Below, piece after piece: positions 63,563 to 64,000 of a stretch of 64,000 nucleotides of DNA; position 1 is the stretch's first letter, and each line of letters starts with the position of its first letter. A program made the translations under genes and the position numbers. The notes under the pieces were generated by a model. The model did not search any database, was not told the origin of the DNA, and was given only the letters and a program-made list of their open reading frames with translations. The stretch is from Diplolepis rosae (lineage: Eukaryota; Arthropoda; Insecta; Hymenoptera; Diplolepididae): NCBI GenBank assembly GCA_030998225.1, contig JAPYXD010000734.1, positions 248,001-312,000 of the forward strand. The letters run 5' to 3'.

Positions 63563-63983
63563 GTGAATTAGGTCAAAAACCTAAAAATCGTATCCGCATT
63601 TTTGTATGTTAAACAAAAAGTTTTATTGTCCGCTTTCATCCTTCTTTGCTATATTGAATCGTGTATTATCAAAAATATCAAATATGCGAATAACTATTTT
63701 TAGCTTCACGAGAAGAAAAAATGATCACATACTAAGCAATGTTTGAGTAATGTTTAGTTTCGAACCTTGAAACGTGCATGCTTAATAAACTGAAAACTCG
63801 TATTTACACTTTCGTAGGTTAAGCACGAAGTAATATTGTTTGGTTTCATCTCTTCAAGCTATATTGTATCCTGTATTATCGAAGATGTCAAATACCAGAA
63901 TAACAGTTTTTAGCTTCACTAGAAGTGAATATATTCACATATTATGCAATGTTTGCATATTTCCTAGTGTCGAACCTACAAAA
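63563..63983 (+). repeat. Representative 421-bp A/B dimer (higher-order unit)
   Basis: This is one clean copy of the unit that dominates the right part of the window. The first monomer (63563-63773, 211 bp) starts GTGAATTAGGTC and ends in the B-type tail TTTCGAACCTTGAAAC. The second (63774-63983, 210 bp) starts GTGCATGCTTAATAAACTG and ends in the A-type tail CTAGTGTCGAACCTACAAAA. Counted from the GAATAAC core instead, the same DNA reads as alternating whole A and B monomers. Unit starts at 59001, 59422, 59843 and 60264 are exactly 421 bp apart, so the register is tight. I counted 13 CpGs in this unit. Since 421 is not a multiple of three, no reading frame persists from unit to unit. Confidence 0.93.
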
Positions 63984-64000
63984 GTGAATTAGGTCAAAAA

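Larger units (their letters stand above)
1..64000. repeat. Tandem satellite DNA array, ~210-bp monomer, A/B families
   Basis: The whole window is a head-to-tail satellite with no unique sequence. Monomer starts can be followed as a GTG preceded by CGAACCT(A/T)(A/C)AAA or CGAACCTTGAAAC. From 2480 to 4586 they fall at 2480, 2690, 2901, 3112, 3322, 3532, 3742, 3953, 4164, 4375 and 4586, a step of 210-211. The A-type first half reads GTGAATTATGTCAAAAACC and its second half carries CTAGTGTCGAACCT. The B-type first half reads GTGCATGCTTAATAAACTG and its second half carries TTTGAGTAATGTTTAG. Both share the cores TATTGTTCG and GAATAAC(T/A)G. Family membership of any known satellite cannot be tested here. 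Size, AT-richness and higher-order structure fit centromeric or pericentromeric heterochromatin of a eukaryote, which is inference. Confidence 0.97.
43782..64000 (+). repeat. Homogenised 421-bp dimer domain with 388-bp deletion form
   Basis: Dominated by the A/B dimer carrying TTTCCTAGTGTC, GTGAATTAGGTC, TTGTCCGC, CCTTCTTTGC and AACTATTTTTAGCTTC. A 33-bp deletion joining GCTTTCATC to AATATCAAATAT gives a 388-bp form. The deletion occurs twelve times, near 43.90, 46.80, 48.87, 49.25, 50.05, 52.11, 55.01, 55.82, 56.21, 56.60, 60.34 and 61.99 kb. Successive starts at 54938, 55326, 55747, 56135 and 56523 give steps 388, 421, 388, 388. Three islands of A-runs interrupt the pattern. All monomers are in one orientation and the domain continues past the window end. 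Confidence 0.9.

Noticed and set aside
1..64000. CRISPR-like array of direct repeats
   Set aside because: The repeats abut head to tail with no unique spacers, and the unit is about 210 bp, far longer than CRISPR repeats. There are no cas-like genes.
1..64000. tRNA, rRNA or other RNA genes; telomeric repeats
   Set aside because: No cloverleaf, A/B-box pair, rRNA-like GC-rich block or short G-rich telomere unit was seen on either strand.
1..64000. Iteron origin, phage or plasmid region
   Set aside because: No replication protein or any other gene is present, and 64 kb of diverged ~210-bp monomers with higher-order units is characteristic of eukaryotic satellite DNA.
1..64000. Assignment to a named species or known satellite (for example a beetle centromeric satellite)
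   Set aside because: Size, AT-richness and inverted organisation are suggestive but shared by many lineages. No consensus comparison could be made.

Overview
The whole window is one uninterrupted array of AT-rich satellite DNA. No protein-coding gene, RNA gene, transposon or single-copy sequence is recognisable, and the array runs off both ends. Every stretch is a variant of a roughly 210-bp monomer, about 300 copies in all. Two related monomer families, roughly 70% alike by eye, can be told apart. A-type begins GTGAATTATGTCAAAAACC and B-type begins GTGCATGCTTAATAAACTG. Where they alternate they form a 421-bp dimer. Two 60-base lines counted by hand gave 27-28% GC, and CpG is not depleted. 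This fits eukaryotic centromeric or pericentromeric heterochromatin, probably of an animal without CpG decay such as many insects. That taxonomic hint is weak inference and the species cannot be named from the sequence.

Layout by orientation: 1-803 minus, 804-8270 plus, 8271-10503 minus, 10504-11311 plus, 11312-13731 minus, 13732-31430 plus, 31431-34331 minus, 34332-35616 plus, 35617-37682 minus, 37683-64000 plus. The nine polarity switches use only four distinct junction sequences. They can therefore be explained by two ancestral inversions that were later copied inside 3-4 kb tandem duplications.

Layout by subfamily: 0-18 kb is a heterogeneous mixture with runs of A or B monomers, including a 1052-bp B-A-A-A-A pentamer present twice in tandem. 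The parts from 5 to 8 kb and from 19 to 43.6 kb share diagnostic variants and multi-kilobase duplications with units of about 3.75, 2.81 and 4.19 kb. A sharp breakpoint near 43,782 leads into a more uniform domain. That domain is dominated by the 421-bp dimer and a 388-bp deletion form, with three islands of A-runs.

The interest lies in structure, not genes: copied inversion junctions, two rare monomer variants locked at a fixed spacing, short fold-back insertions at rearrangement scars, and a clear boundary between homogenisation domains.
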